Below are positions 49,502-56,945 of a DNA stretch of 64,000 bases, in pieces. The DNA comes from Roseovarius sp. GTDB lineage: Bacteria > Pseudomonadota > Alphaproteobacteria > Rhodobacterales > Rhodobacteraceae. A model generated the notes under the pieces. It ran no database searches and was not told the DNA's origin. It saw only the letters and a program-made list of their open reading frames with translations. The position numbers and the translations under genes were made by a program. The DNA is taken from assembly GCA_002720475.1 (NCBI GenBank), contig PBIL01000005.1, positions 216,361 through 280,360 on the forward strand. The letters are read 5' to 3'. Positions within the stretch are counted from its first letter, which is position 1. Each line of letters starts with the position of its first letter.

Positions 49502-49957
49502 TCAGCCGGGTGTGACGATCTGCCAGCCGCCTTCGGGCGTGCGGCGCGCGCAGCTTGCCGGGCCAAGCGGCGGCTGTGCGGCACCGGGGGCGGGTGCGGG
49601 AATGTCGGGCGGGCAGGCGGGCAGGCGCACGGGGCGGAACCCGGCCTCGGCCATGCACTGATCGACCACGCGCGCGCGCAGCGCGGCGTTGGCATCATAG
49701 CTTTCGGTGCGGCCCGGTTCCAGCAGCACGAAACCATGCCAGCGGTGGCCATGGGCATCGAAGAAGGGGGCGGGCATGTAGCGCGGCGGCACATAGGTGG
49801 TGCGGATGTCGCGCGGCACCTCGCGCAGGGCCGCCACCTCGCACTGCGTGCGCCGCGCCTCGGCAAGCGCCGGGTCCGCCCCCGCCTTGTGATAGAGCGG
49901 CGGCGGCGCGCAGGCGGCCATGAGGGCAAGGCAGATCAGGGCGGGCAGGGGCTTCAT
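49502..49957 (-). CDS. Small lipoprotein, function unknown
   Basis: A 151-aa lipoprotein: MKPLPALICLALMAACAPPPLYHKAG with lipobox MAAC (Cys at 16), then a 135-aa domain containing AEARRTQCEVAALREVPRDIRTTYVPPRYMPAP and VVDQCMAEAGFRPVRLPACPPDI, with four Cys that may form disulfides. Similar small proteins occur in Rhodobacteraceae with no known role. The frame ends at GGWQIVTPG; just downstream another frame encodes AYPNVQVVPVPRSV before a stop at 49455, which may be a lost C-terminus (see findings). Confidence 0.7.
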   Translation of the reverse strand: MKPLPALICLALMAACAPPPLYHKAGADPALAEARRTQCEVAALREVPRDIRTTYVPPRYMPAPFFDAHGHRWHGFVLLEPGRTESYDANAALRARVVDQCMAEAGFRPVRLPACPPDIPAPAPGAAQPPLGPASCARRTPEGGWQIVTPG

Positions 49958-50055
49958 GGGGCGATGATAGCAGGCGGGACGGACCGGGACAAAGCGATTG
50001 ACCGCTTCCGGGCCATCTGTCATGCAACGGCCTCAGTCAGGACGGGGCGGTTGGC

Positions 50056-51435
50056 ATGAAGGTCATCATCTGCGGGGCCGGCCAGGTGGGCTGGCAGATC
50101 GCGCGGCACCTCTCGGGCGAGATGAACGATGTCACGGTCGTGGACAGCAATCCCGATCTTGTCCGCCGCGCCACGGACACGCTGGACGTGCAGGGGATCG
50201 TGGGCTTTGCCTCCTACCCGGACGTGCTCGACCAGGCGGGCGCGCGCGACGCCGAGATGATCATCGCCGCCACCTATTCGGACGAGGTCAACATGGTCAC
50301 CTGCCAGGTGGCCCATTCGGTCTTCGGCATCAGGCGCAAGATCGCGCGGCTGCGCAGCCAGAGCTATCTCGATCCGGCCTATTCCGATCTCTACCGGCGC
50401 GATCACATGCCGATCGACGTGATGATCAGCCCCGAGCGCGAGGTGGCGCAGGCGGCGCTCCGGCGGCTTTCGATTCCGGCGGCCTTCGACACCGAGCTTT
50501 TCATGGAGGGAGCCGCGCAGCTCATGGGGCTGCGGCTCGACGAGGACTGCCCGGTGCTCAACACGCCGCTGCGCCAGCTCAGCGATCTCTTCTCGACGCT
50601 GCGGGTGGTGGTGCTGGCGGTCCGGCGCGACGGGCGGCTCTTTGCGCCGGAGGCGGGCGACCAGCTCTTCGAGGGCGACGAATGCTATCTCTTCTCGCCC
50701 GTCGAGGACGTGCCGCGCACGCTCGAGGTGTTCGGCAAGTCGCAGAAGAAGCAGGAGCGCGTCGTGATCATCGGTGGCGGCAACATCGGCCTGCGGGTGG
50801 CGCAGGCGCTCGAGACGCGGCGCGGCGCGCGCATCCGCGCCAAGGTGATCGAGATGAACCGCGACCGCGCCGAGCGCGCGGCCGACGCGCTGGAAAAGAC
50901 CATCGTGCTCAACGGCGACGGGCTCAATGCCGCGATCCTGGCCGAGGCGGGGATCGCGCGGGCCGACGCGGTGCTTGCCGTCACCGATGACGACAAGACC
51001 AACATGCTTGCCGCCGTGCGGGCGAAATCCGAGGGCTGCCCCTTCGCCATCGCGCTGATCAACGACCCCACGCTGGTGCCGCTGCTCGAGCCGCTGGGGA
51101 TCGACGCCTATATCAACCCGCGCGCGACCACCGTCAGCTCGATCCTGCGCCATATCCGGCACGGGCGGGTGCGCGGGGTCTATTCCATCGGCGATGCCGA
51201 GGGCGAGGTGCTGGAGGCGGAGGTGCTTTCGACCTCCTCCATCGCGGGCGCGGCGCTGCGCGAGATCGACTTTCCCGAGGGTGTGCTGGTCGGCGGGGTG
51301 CGCAAGGGCGCGAAGATCCACAAGCCCACGGGCGGGCTCAGGATCGAGGCGGGCGACGTGATCGTGATCTTCTCGCTCGCGGCGGATGTGGCGGCGGTCG
51401 AGCGGCTGTTGCAGGTCTCGGTCGATTACTTCTGA
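50056..51435 (+). CDS. trkA: Trk potassium uptake regulatory subunit TrkA
   Basis: A 459-aa cytoplasmic protein with two RCK (KTN/TrkA-N) domains, each with the Rossmann GxGxxG motif: IICGAGQVGWQIARHL at the start and VVIIGGGNIGLRVAQALE about residue 235, each followed by a TrkA-C domain. It binds NAD(H)/ATP and gates the TrkH channel. trkH begins 4 bp downstream, so the two subunits are co-expressed. In related genomes trkA follows ntrX directly; here three genes intervene. Confidence 0.96.
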   Translation: MKVIICGAGQVGWQIARHLSGEMNDVTVVDSNPDLVRRATDTLDVQGIVGFASYPDVLDQAGARDAEMIIAATYSDEVNMVTCQVAHSVFGIRRKIARLRSQSYLDPAYSDLYRRDHMPIDVMISPEREVAQAALRRLSIPAAFDTELFMEGAAQLMGLRLDEDCPVLNTPLRQLSDLFSTLRVVVLAVRRDGRLFAPEAGDQLFEGDECYLFSPVEDVPRTLEVFGKSQKKQERVVIIGGGNIGLRVAQALETRRGARIRAKVIEMNRDRAERAADALEKTIVLNGDGLNAAILAEAGIARADAVLAVTDDDKTNMLAAVRAKSEGCPFAIALINDPTLVPLLEPLGIDAYINPRATTVSSILRHIRHGRVRGVYSIGDAEGEVLEAEVLSTSSIAGAALREIDFPEGVLVGGVRKGAKIHKPTGGLRIEAGDVIVIFSLAADVAAVERLLQVSVDYF

Positions 51436-51439
51436 TCCC

Positions 51440-52963
51440 ATGGGCGCGCGGATCCTCCGATTTCCCCTGATCCTGATCCTCGCGGGGCTGGCGGCGCTGC
51501 TGATGTTCCCGCCCGCGCTCGACGCGGCGATGCGGGGCAATTCGCAGGTGGGACGCGCCTTTCTCTATTCCGGCGGGCTGGGCCTTGCCGCCGTGATCTG
51601 CCTCGCGCTCGCCGTCTCGAACCGGGTGACGCGCCATGAACCCACCGATGTGCAGAACCTCGCCTCGCTCCTCTTGGCCTATCTGCTTCTGCCGCTCTAT
51701 CTCGCGCTGCCCTTCTATCTCGGGGTTCGCAACACGAGTTTTCTCAATGCCTGGTTGGAGATGGTCTCGAGCCTGACGACCACCGGGGCGACCATGTTCG
51801 ATGCGCCGGGGCGGATCAAGGAGAGCCTGCATCTTTGGCGCGGGCTGGTGGGTTGGGCCGGGGGCCTTCTGATCTGGATCTCGGCCTCGGCGGTGCTGGC
51901 CCCCATGAGCCTTGGCGGCTTCGAGGTGACGGTGCGCGCAGAGCCCGGGCAGGACGATACCATGCTGGGCCGGTTTCAGCGCGCGCGCCCGATGCGGCGG
52001 CTGGCGCTGGCCACGCACACCCTCGCGCCGGTCTATGCCGGGCTGACGCTCGTGCTCTGGATCGCGCTGATGGCGGCGGGCGAGCGGTCCTTCGTGGCGC
52101 TCATCCATGCCATGTCCACGCTGGCAACCAGCGGGATCTCTCCGGTCGGCGGATTTCACAACGGCGCGGCGGGGCTCGGCGGAGAGGCGGTGGTGTTTCT
52201 CTTCTTCGCCTTCGCGCTCTCGCGGCTCTCCTTCTCATCGGACACGGTGCCGACGGCGCGTCCGGGCCTCGTGCACGACCCCGAATTCCGGCTCGGCCTG
52301 ATCATCGTGGCGGTGGTGCCGCTGATCCTGTTCCTGCGCCACTGGATCGGGGCCATCGACATCGCCGATCCCGCCACCCCGGCACAGGCGCTGCGGGCCT
52401 TCTGGGGCGCGGTCTTCACCGTGCTGTCCTTCCTCTCGACCACGGGGTTCGAAAGCGCCGACTGGCAGGCCGCGCGCGAGTGGTCCGGCCTCGGCACGCC
52501 GGGCCTCATCCTCATCGGGCTGGCGATGGTGGGCGGCGGCGTGGCCACCACGGCGGGCGGTGTCAAGCTTCTGCGCGTCTATGCGCTCTACCTGCACACG
52601 CGGCGCGAGATGGAGAAGCTGGTACATCCCTCCTCGGTCGGGCGCGGAACCGAGGCGGGACGGCGCATCCGCAGGCAGGGGGCCTATATCGCGTGGATCT
52701 TCTTCATGCTCTTCGCCTTGTCGCTCTCGGGCTTTACCGTGCTTCTGGGGCTGGCCGGGCTCGATTTCGAGACGGCGATGATCGTGGCGCTCTCGGGTCT
52801 GGCCTCGACCGGGCCGCTCCTTCACAGCGCCGCCGAGGTGCCAATCCGGCTTGTGGAACTCGGGACCGGTGCCAAGATGCTCTATGCCGCGGCGATGGTG
52901 CTGGGGCGCGTGGAGACGCTCGCGCTCATCGCGCTGCTCAACCCCGCCGCGTGGCGCGCGTGA
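51440..52963 (+). CDS. trkH: Trk potassium transporter membrane subunit TrkH
   Basis: A 507-aa channel-like transporter. The four pore loops with selectivity-filter glycines are SLTTTGATMF, LATSGISPVGGF, FLSTTGFESA and GLASTGPLLHS; ten or so helices surround them. TrkH carries potassium with proton or sodium coupling and is regulated by TrkA. The start at 51440, MGARILRFPLILILAGL, follows the trkA stop directly and lacks any unusual leader. Confidence 0.96.
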   Translation: MGARILRFPLILILAGLAALLMFPPALDAAMRGNSQVGRAFLYSGGLGLAAVICLALAVSNRVTRHEPTDVQNLASLLLAYLLLPLYLALPFYLGVRNTSFLNAWLEMVSSLTTTGATMFDAPGRIKESLHLWRGLVGWAGGLLIWISASAVLAPMSLGGFEVTVRAEPGQDDTMLGRFQRARPMRRLALATHTLAPVYAGLTLVLWIALMAAGERSFVALIHAMSTLATSGISPVGGFHNGAAGLGGEAVVFLFFAFALSRLSFSSDTVPTARPGLVHDPEFRLGLIIVAVVPLILFLRHWIGAIDIADPATPAQALRAFWGAVFTVLSFLSTTGFESADWQAAREWSGLGTPGLILIGLAMVGGGVATTAGGVKLLRVYALYLHTRREMEKLVHPSSVGRGTEAGRRIRRQGAYIAWIFFMLFALSLSGFTVLLGLAGLDFETAMIVALSGLASTGPLLHSAAEVPIRLVELGTGAKMLYAAAMVLGRVETLALIALLNPAAWRA

Positions 52964-53077
52964 CAGGGTCCAGAAATTCGGGCTGGAAACCCGGTCCGTT
53001 GCACGACATACTCCCGTCGTTATCGTGAAATTCCGCGCCGACAGGCGGCGTGTGCAAGAACAGGGGCAGGGGACGGA

Positions 53078-53317
53078 ATGGCATCTGATCGTCAGAGTTT
53101 GCAGGACGCATTTCTCAACCATGTGCGCAAGGCCAAGATCCCGGTCACGATCTTCCTGATCAACGGGGTGAAGCTTCAGGGCGTGATCACCTGGTTCGAC
53201 AATTTCTGCATCCTGCTGCGCCGAGACGGTCAATCGCAGCTTGTCTACAAGCACGCGGTCTCGACCATCATGCCGTCGCAGCCGGTTTCGCTCTACGAGG
53301 GTGACGCCGAGAATTGA
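53078..53317 (+). CDS. hfq: RNA chaperone Hfq
   Basis: A 79-aa Sm-like hexameric RNA chaperone that pairs small RNAs with mRNAs. The Sm1 motif [29 protein letters not shown] and the Sm2 motif [14 protein letters not shown] are present (in pieces). Two distal-face residues, FD in WFDNF, are present. No C-terminal extension, as typical for alphaproteobacteria. The stop codon overlaps the hflX start (TTGA), so translational coupling is probable. In alphaproteobacteria hfq (nrfA) is needed for nifA expression, fitting its neighbourhood near ntr genes. Confidence 0.98.
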   Translation: MASDRQSLQDAFLNHVRKAKIPVTIFLINGVKLQGVITWFDNFCILLRRDGQSQLVYKHAVSTIMPSQPVSLYEGDAEN

Positions 53318-54591
53318 GGGAACACGCGCGCCCCGTCACGCGGGCCTTTGTCATCCATCCCGAGATTGCCGGGGCAGAGCGTGGCCGCGATCCCGGTCTT
53401 GCGCTGGAAGAGGCGGTCTCGCTCGCGCGCGCCCTGCCCGATCTCGAGGTCGTGGGGGCAGAGGCCGTGCGGCTGCGCGCGCCGGATGCGGGCAAGCTCT
53501 TCGGCAAGGGCAAGCAGGAGGAACTGCGCGCGGCGATCGAGGCGGCCGAGGCCGAACTGGTCCTGGTCGATGGCCCGCTCAGCCCGGTGCAGCAGCGCAA
53601 TCTCGAAAAGCTCTGGGGGGTGAAGATCCTCGACCGGACCGGCCTCATCCTCGAGATCTTCAGCGACCGGGCCGCGACGCGCGAAGGGGTTCTTCAGGTC
53701 GAGATGGCCGCGCTCAGCTATCAGCGCACGCGGCTGGTGCGCGCCTGGACCCACCTCGAACGGCAGCGCGGGGGCTTGGGCTTCGTCGGCGGCCCCGGCG
53801 AGACGCAGATCGAGGCGGACCGGCGCGCGATCGACGACCAGCTCCTGCGGCTGCGTCGGCAACTCGACAAGGTGGCGCGCACGCGCCCCCTCCACCGTGC
53901 CGCGCGCGCCCGCGTGCCGTTCCCCGTCGTCGCGCTGGTCGGCTATACCAATGCCGGGAAATCGACGCTCTTCAACCGCCTGACCGGGGCGGAGGTGATG
54001 GCCCGGGACATGCTTTTCGCCACGCTCGATCCGACCATGCGGCGCGTGGCCCTGCCCGAGGGCGGCCCCGAGGTGATCCTCAGCGACACGGTGGGCTTCA
54101 TCAGCGATCTGCCGACCGAACTCGTCGCCGCCTTCCGCGCCACGCTGGAGGAGGTGCTCTCCGCCGATCTCATCGTGCATGTGCGCGACATCTCGCATCC
54201 CGAGACGCAGGCGCAGGCCGCCGATGTGGCGGCGATCCTCGAAAGCCTCGGGGTGGGGGAGGAGGTGCCGCGCCTCGAGGTCTGGAACAAGATCGACCGG
54301 CTGGACGCAGAGGCGCGCGCGGCGCTGCTGACGCAGGCGGCGCGCAGCGAAGGCGTGATCCCGCTTTCGGCGGTGACGGGGAAGGGGGTGCCCGATCTGG
54401 TCGCCGCCATCGCGGCCGTCCTGTCGGAGGCCACCCATCTGAGCGAGCTGCACCTGGGCTTTGACGAGGGGCGCAAGCGCGCCTGGCTCTTCGAGAAGGC
54501 GCTTGTCGAGGAAGAGCGCCAGGGCGAGGACGGATTTGATCTCACCGTGCGCTGGAGCGCGCGGCAGGAGGCGCGGTTTCGCGGGTTCTGA
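53314..54591 (+). CDS. hflX: GTPase HflX
   Basis: A 425-aa ribosome-splitting GTPase. The N-terminal HflX domain ends in [25 protein letters not shown] (in pieces) and the G domain carries [15 protein letters not shown] (G1), [10 protein letters not shown] (G3) and NKID (G4). The start is TTG, overlapping the hfq stop by 4 bp (TTGA); using it gives the N-terminus [18 protein letters not shown]. Downstream come two tRNA-Asp genes. The hfq-hflX pairing is conserved across Proteobacteria. Confidence 0.95.
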   Translation: MREHARPVTRAFVIHPEIAGAERGRDPGLALEEAVSLARALPDLEVVGAEAVRLRAPDAGKLFGKGKQEELRAAIEAAEAELVLVDGPLSPVQQRNLEKLWGVKILDRTGLILEIFSDRAATREGVLQVEMAALSYQRTRLVRAWTHLERQRGGLGFVGGPGETQIEADRRAIDDQLLRLRRQLDKVARTRPLHRAARARVPFPVVALVGYTNAGKSTLFNRLTGAEVMARDMLFATLDPTMRRVALPEGGPEVILSDTVGFISDLPTELVAAFRATLEEVLSADLIVHVRDISHPETQAQAADVAAILESLGVGEEVPRLEVWNKIDRLDAEARAALLTQAARSEGVIPLSAVTGKGVPDLVAAIAAVLSEATHLSELHLGFDEGRKRAWLFEKALVEEERQGEDGFDLTVRWSARQEARFRGF

Positions 54592-54703
54592 GAGGGAAAT
54601 CGGGGCCGCTGCGGAAAATGCGCATATCGCGCGCGCGGCGCTTGACGAGGGCGCAGGGGACGCTTAGAAGCGCCCCACGCCCAAGGGATCGGGCGGGCAG
54701 CGG

Positions 54704-54780
54704 GCGGTTGTAGCTCAGTTGGTTAGAGTACCGGCCTGTCACGCCGGGGGTCGCGGGTTCGAGCCCCGTCAACCGCGCCA
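54704..54780 (+). tRNA. tRNA-Asp (anticodon GTC), copy 1
   Basis: A 77-nt cloverleaf including the encoded CCA. The acceptor stem is GCGGTTG/CAACCGC; the D-arm starts TAGCTCAGTTGG; the anticodon stem CCGGC/GCCGG frames the loop CTGTCAC, with GTC at 54738-54740; the T-arm has GGTTCGAGCC. Identical to the copy 34 bp downstream. Confidence 0.97.
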
Positions 54781-54814
54781 CCGCTGCCCCGAAACGGTCC
54801 TGACGACGCGATGC

Positions 54815-54891
54815 GCGGTTGTAGCTCAGTTGGTTAGAGTACCGGCCTGTCACGCCGGGGGTCGCGGGTTCGAGCCCCGTCAACCGCGCCA
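54815..54891 (+). tRNA. tRNA-Asp (anticodon GTC), copy 2
   Basis: Same 77-nt sequence as copy 1, with anticodon GTC at 54849-54851 and encoded CCA (54889-54891). The 34-bp spacer differs from the upstream flank of copy 1, so this is a gene-level tandem duplication, probably cotranscribed and processed. Confidence 0.97.
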
Positions 54892-54898
54892 TCCCCCC

Positions 54899-55384
54899 TC
54901 AGAACGCGCCCATCTCCAGCCCGGCGGCCAGCGCCTGGCCGAGATCGCGGCATCGGACAAGGTCTTCCTCCGGGATGGTTTTCTGCCCGAGAATCTGGTC
55001 CCGCGTCTGGGCGTGGGTGCAGACGATCAGCGGCTCCTGCACGGGCCTCAGACGCCAGCCCTGCGCGATGCGCGCCGCCTGCCGCACGGCACCCGCGCCA
55101 TCCGAGCCCGCGCAGATCATGAGCGCGTAGGGCCGCCCTTCGATGCGGCCCAGCACCTCGTAATAGCAGCGGTCGAAAAATTCCTTCATGGCCCCCGACA
55201 GGGCCGCCAGGTTCTCGGGCGCGCAGAAGATGTAGCCATCGGCGCGCAAGAGGTCATCCGGCCTCACGTCGTCCGCGGGCTTGAGCGTGGCGGTGCATTC
55301 CGCCTTGGCTGCGGCAAAGGCGGCCTCGGCCATCTGGCGGCTGCCGCCGGTGCGGGAGTGCCAGACGATCAGCAGTTCGGTCAT
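54899..55384 (-). CDS. Flavodoxin-fold NAD(P)H-dependent FMN reductase-like protein
   Basis: A 161-aa flavodoxin-like protein: LLIVWHSRTGGSRQMAEAA binds the FMN phosphate (SRTG), YIFCAPENLAALSGAMKEFFDRCYY is the second flavin loop, and ALMICAGSDGAGAVRQ is the third. Such proteins reduce quinones or flavins; the acceptor is unknown. Start at 55384 is used because its TGA-overlap (ATGA) with the upstream hydrolase gene shows operon structure. It ends just before the convergent tRNA genes. Confidence 0.87.
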   Translation of the reverse strand: MTELLIVWHSRTGGSRQMAEAAFAAAKAECTATLKPADDVRPDDLLRADGYIFCAPENLAALSGAMKEFFDRCYYEVLGRIEGRPYALMICAGSDGAGAVRQAARIAQGWRLRPVQEPLIVCTHAQTRDQILGQKTIPEEDLVRCRDLGQALAAGLEMGAF

Positions 55385-56247
55385 GCCCCTGCCCCCTTGG
55401 CCAGCATGGTCCGAAGGGCGGCGAGCGTGGCGTCGGGGGCGGTATCGGGGAAGAAATGCCCGCCGGGAATCGCCTGCGCCCGCATGTCGGTGCAGCGCGG
55501 GGCCCATGTGGCGGGCACGTCGTAATGCCCAGCCATGGCACCGGTGGATCCGAAGAGGATGAGCGCGGGGCAGGCGATGCGGGCATCGGCATCGGCGCTG
55601 TCGTGGTCCATGTCGATCTCGAGCGTGGCGCGGTAATCGTTGCACATGCCGCGGATGGTGTCCGGGTCGCGCCAGGCGGCGCGGTATCTTGCGAGTTGGT
55701 CTGCGTCGAAATCCGAGAGTTGCGCGCCGCCCCAGCCCAGCAGGCAGGACTGGTAATAGGCGTCCGGGTCGGCCGCGATCATGCGCTCGGGGAAGGGCGC
55801 GGGCTGGGCCAGGAAGAACCAGTGGTAATAGGCGCGCGCCACCGGCCAGCGCAGATCCGAGAGCAGCCTGTGGGTGGGCACGATGTCGAGAAGCGCCACG
55901 CGCCGCACCCGGCCCGGCGCATCGAGCGCGAGCCGATGCGCCACCCGCGCGCCCCGGTCATGGCCGACGAGGTCAAATCCGCCATGGCCGAGATGGTCCA
56001 TCAGCCCCAGCATCGCGCGCGCCATGGCGCGAAAGCTGTAGGCGTCCAGGCGCTCGGGCTTTCCGGAGGTGCCATAGCCCGGCAGGTCCGGGCAGATCAC
56101 GGTATGGGTCTGCGCCAGTTCCGGGGCGATCCGCGCCCACATCGCGCGGGTCTGCGGAAAGCCGTGCAGCATCAGAAGCGGCGGCCCCGCGCCGCCGATG
56201 CTGTAGGCGAGGGGTCCGGTGGTGTGCTCGGTGAAGCCGGGGATCAT
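55381..56247 (-). CDS. Alpha/beta hydrolase resembling fluoroacetate/haloacetate dehalogenase
   Basis: A 288-aa alpha/beta hydrolase. The nucleophile elbow GHDRGARVAHR has Asp97 with Arg98 and Arg101; Asp121 follows 24 residues later, His142-Trp143 45-46 residues later (AYYHWFF), and a late His sits in IPGGHFFPD. These spacings equal those of the well-studied Rhodopseudomonas palustris fluoroacetate dehalogenase (Asp110, Arg111, Arg114, Asp134, His155, Trp156, His280). So the enzyme may cleave C-F or C-Cl bonds, though substrate needs a test; epoxide hydrolases share the fold. Start at 56247 excludes a repeat-encoded upstream extension. Confidence 0.8.
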   Translation of the reverse strand: MIPGFTEHTTGPLAYSIGGAGPPLLMLHGFPQTRAMWARIAPELAQTHTVICPDLPGYGTSGKPERLDAYSFRAMARAMLGLMDHLGHGGFDLVGHDRGARVAHRLALDAPGRVRRVALLDIVPTHRLLSDLRWPVARAYYHWFFLAQPAPFPERMIAADPDAYYQSCLLGWGGAQLSDFDADQLARYRAAWRDPDTIRGMCNDYRATLEIDMDHDSADADARIACPALILFGSTGAMAGHYDVPATWAPRCTDMRAQAIPGGHFFPDTAPDATLAALRTMLAKGAGA

Positions 56248-56273
56248 GAAGCCAGCCTCGAGATGTGACGTGA

Positions 56274-56418
56274 CCGGGCAGCGCCGACCCGCCGGGGCGC
56301 GGTGGAATGGTGCGAACCAGTTACCCCAAAGCCCCAACGTCGCGCCCGTTCGCCGACCTTCGCCAGAAGCGCCGCCCCGAGGGGGGCGGGTCGGCGCTGC
56401 CCGGCGGTGCCGCCGGGC
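56274..56418. repeat. Inverted-repeat element with alternative hairpin upstream of the dehalogenase-like gene
   Basis: A perfect 20-bp inverted repeat (left arm 56274-56293, right arm 56385-56404) frames 91 bp. The right arm also overlaps a second hairpin, GCCCGGCGG-TG-CCGCCGGGC (56399-56418), so the two structures exclude each other. On the minus strand the whole element precedes the hydrolase ATG by 27-171 nt. It may be a dispersed repeat of the family, a regulatory leader, or an RNA gene. Translating it gives the open N-terminal extension to the hydrolase (GLWGNWFAPFHRAP), which I regard as spurious. Confidence 0.7.
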
Positions 56419-56490
56419 GGGGCGATAGGGTGATCTGGCATTCCGACACAGGCCATGGTCACTGATTGCCTCTTAGAATTGTTGCGATTC

Positions 56491-56931
56491 TCAAAAATTC
56501 TCTATCTCAAGCCCTCGTTTGAGTTCCGAAGCACGGTCTGCAAATGTGCTTTTTGTATCGTAGACTTGATTAATGAAATCCTCAGACCAAGCCAGCAAGA
56601 ACTCAATTCGATCTTCAGGGTCTTTGATTCGCCCCTTGTTGCAATGTATGAGGTTGTCACGGATCTTACGCAGGCACCGCATGCAATAACAAAAGTCGGA
56701 TTCATCGGCCGCTCGCGCGGTGAGGTCTTGATAGCAACCTTCGCGTCTGTTTAAGTCTTTTGGCGGTTTTTGTTCTATCCTGTTTGCCAATTCCGCGAAT
56801 CTGTCCTCTTTCGGCTTCGTGAGACAAAGCAGCATGTAATCTTTCTTCATAACGTCTTTTGCTCCCTCGAACGCCATGAAGTTCAAAAGCAAATTTGCGT
56901 AACGCCATTCCCGCTCACTAATTTGCTTCAT
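56491..56931 (-). CDS. AT-richer gene encoding a HEPN-like protein (candidate RNase; foreign)
   Basis: A 146-aa helical protein. The motif RDNLIH at residues 91-96 matches the Rx4-6H signature of HEPN RNase domains, where a polar residue follows Arg and His ends the motif; LRKIRDNLIHCNKG is the kind of context seen in HEPN proteins. A Cys-rich run (CYCMRC) precedes it. G+C is clearly lower and codons differ from all neighbours, a sign of recent acquisition. The start at 56931 has a strong AAGGAG ribosome site 8 nt upstream and lies 14 nt past the dipeptidase stop. No partner (MNT nucleotidyltransferase or antitoxin) is visible. Family by motif only. Confidence 0.6.
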   Translation of the reverse strand: MKQISEREWRYANLLLNFMAFEGAKDVMKKDYMLLCLTKPKEDRFAELANRIEQKPPKDLNRREGCYQDLTARAADESDFCYCMRCLRKIRDNLIHCNKGRIKDPEDRIEFLLAWSEDFINQVYDTKSTFADRASELKRGLEIENF

Positions 56932-56945
56932 AAGCGAACTCCTTC

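Noticed and set aside
54542..54892. Frame encoding ARLTGLEPATPGVTGRYSNQ
   Set aside because: This is the well-known false translation of tRNA-Asp on the opposite strand; it repeats because there are two tRNA copies.
56248..56337. N-terminal extension of the hydrolase (MGLWGNWFAPFHRAP)
   Set aside because: The codons lie in the inverted-repeat element and the extension does not resemble the family N-terminus, which starts at MIPGFTEHTT.
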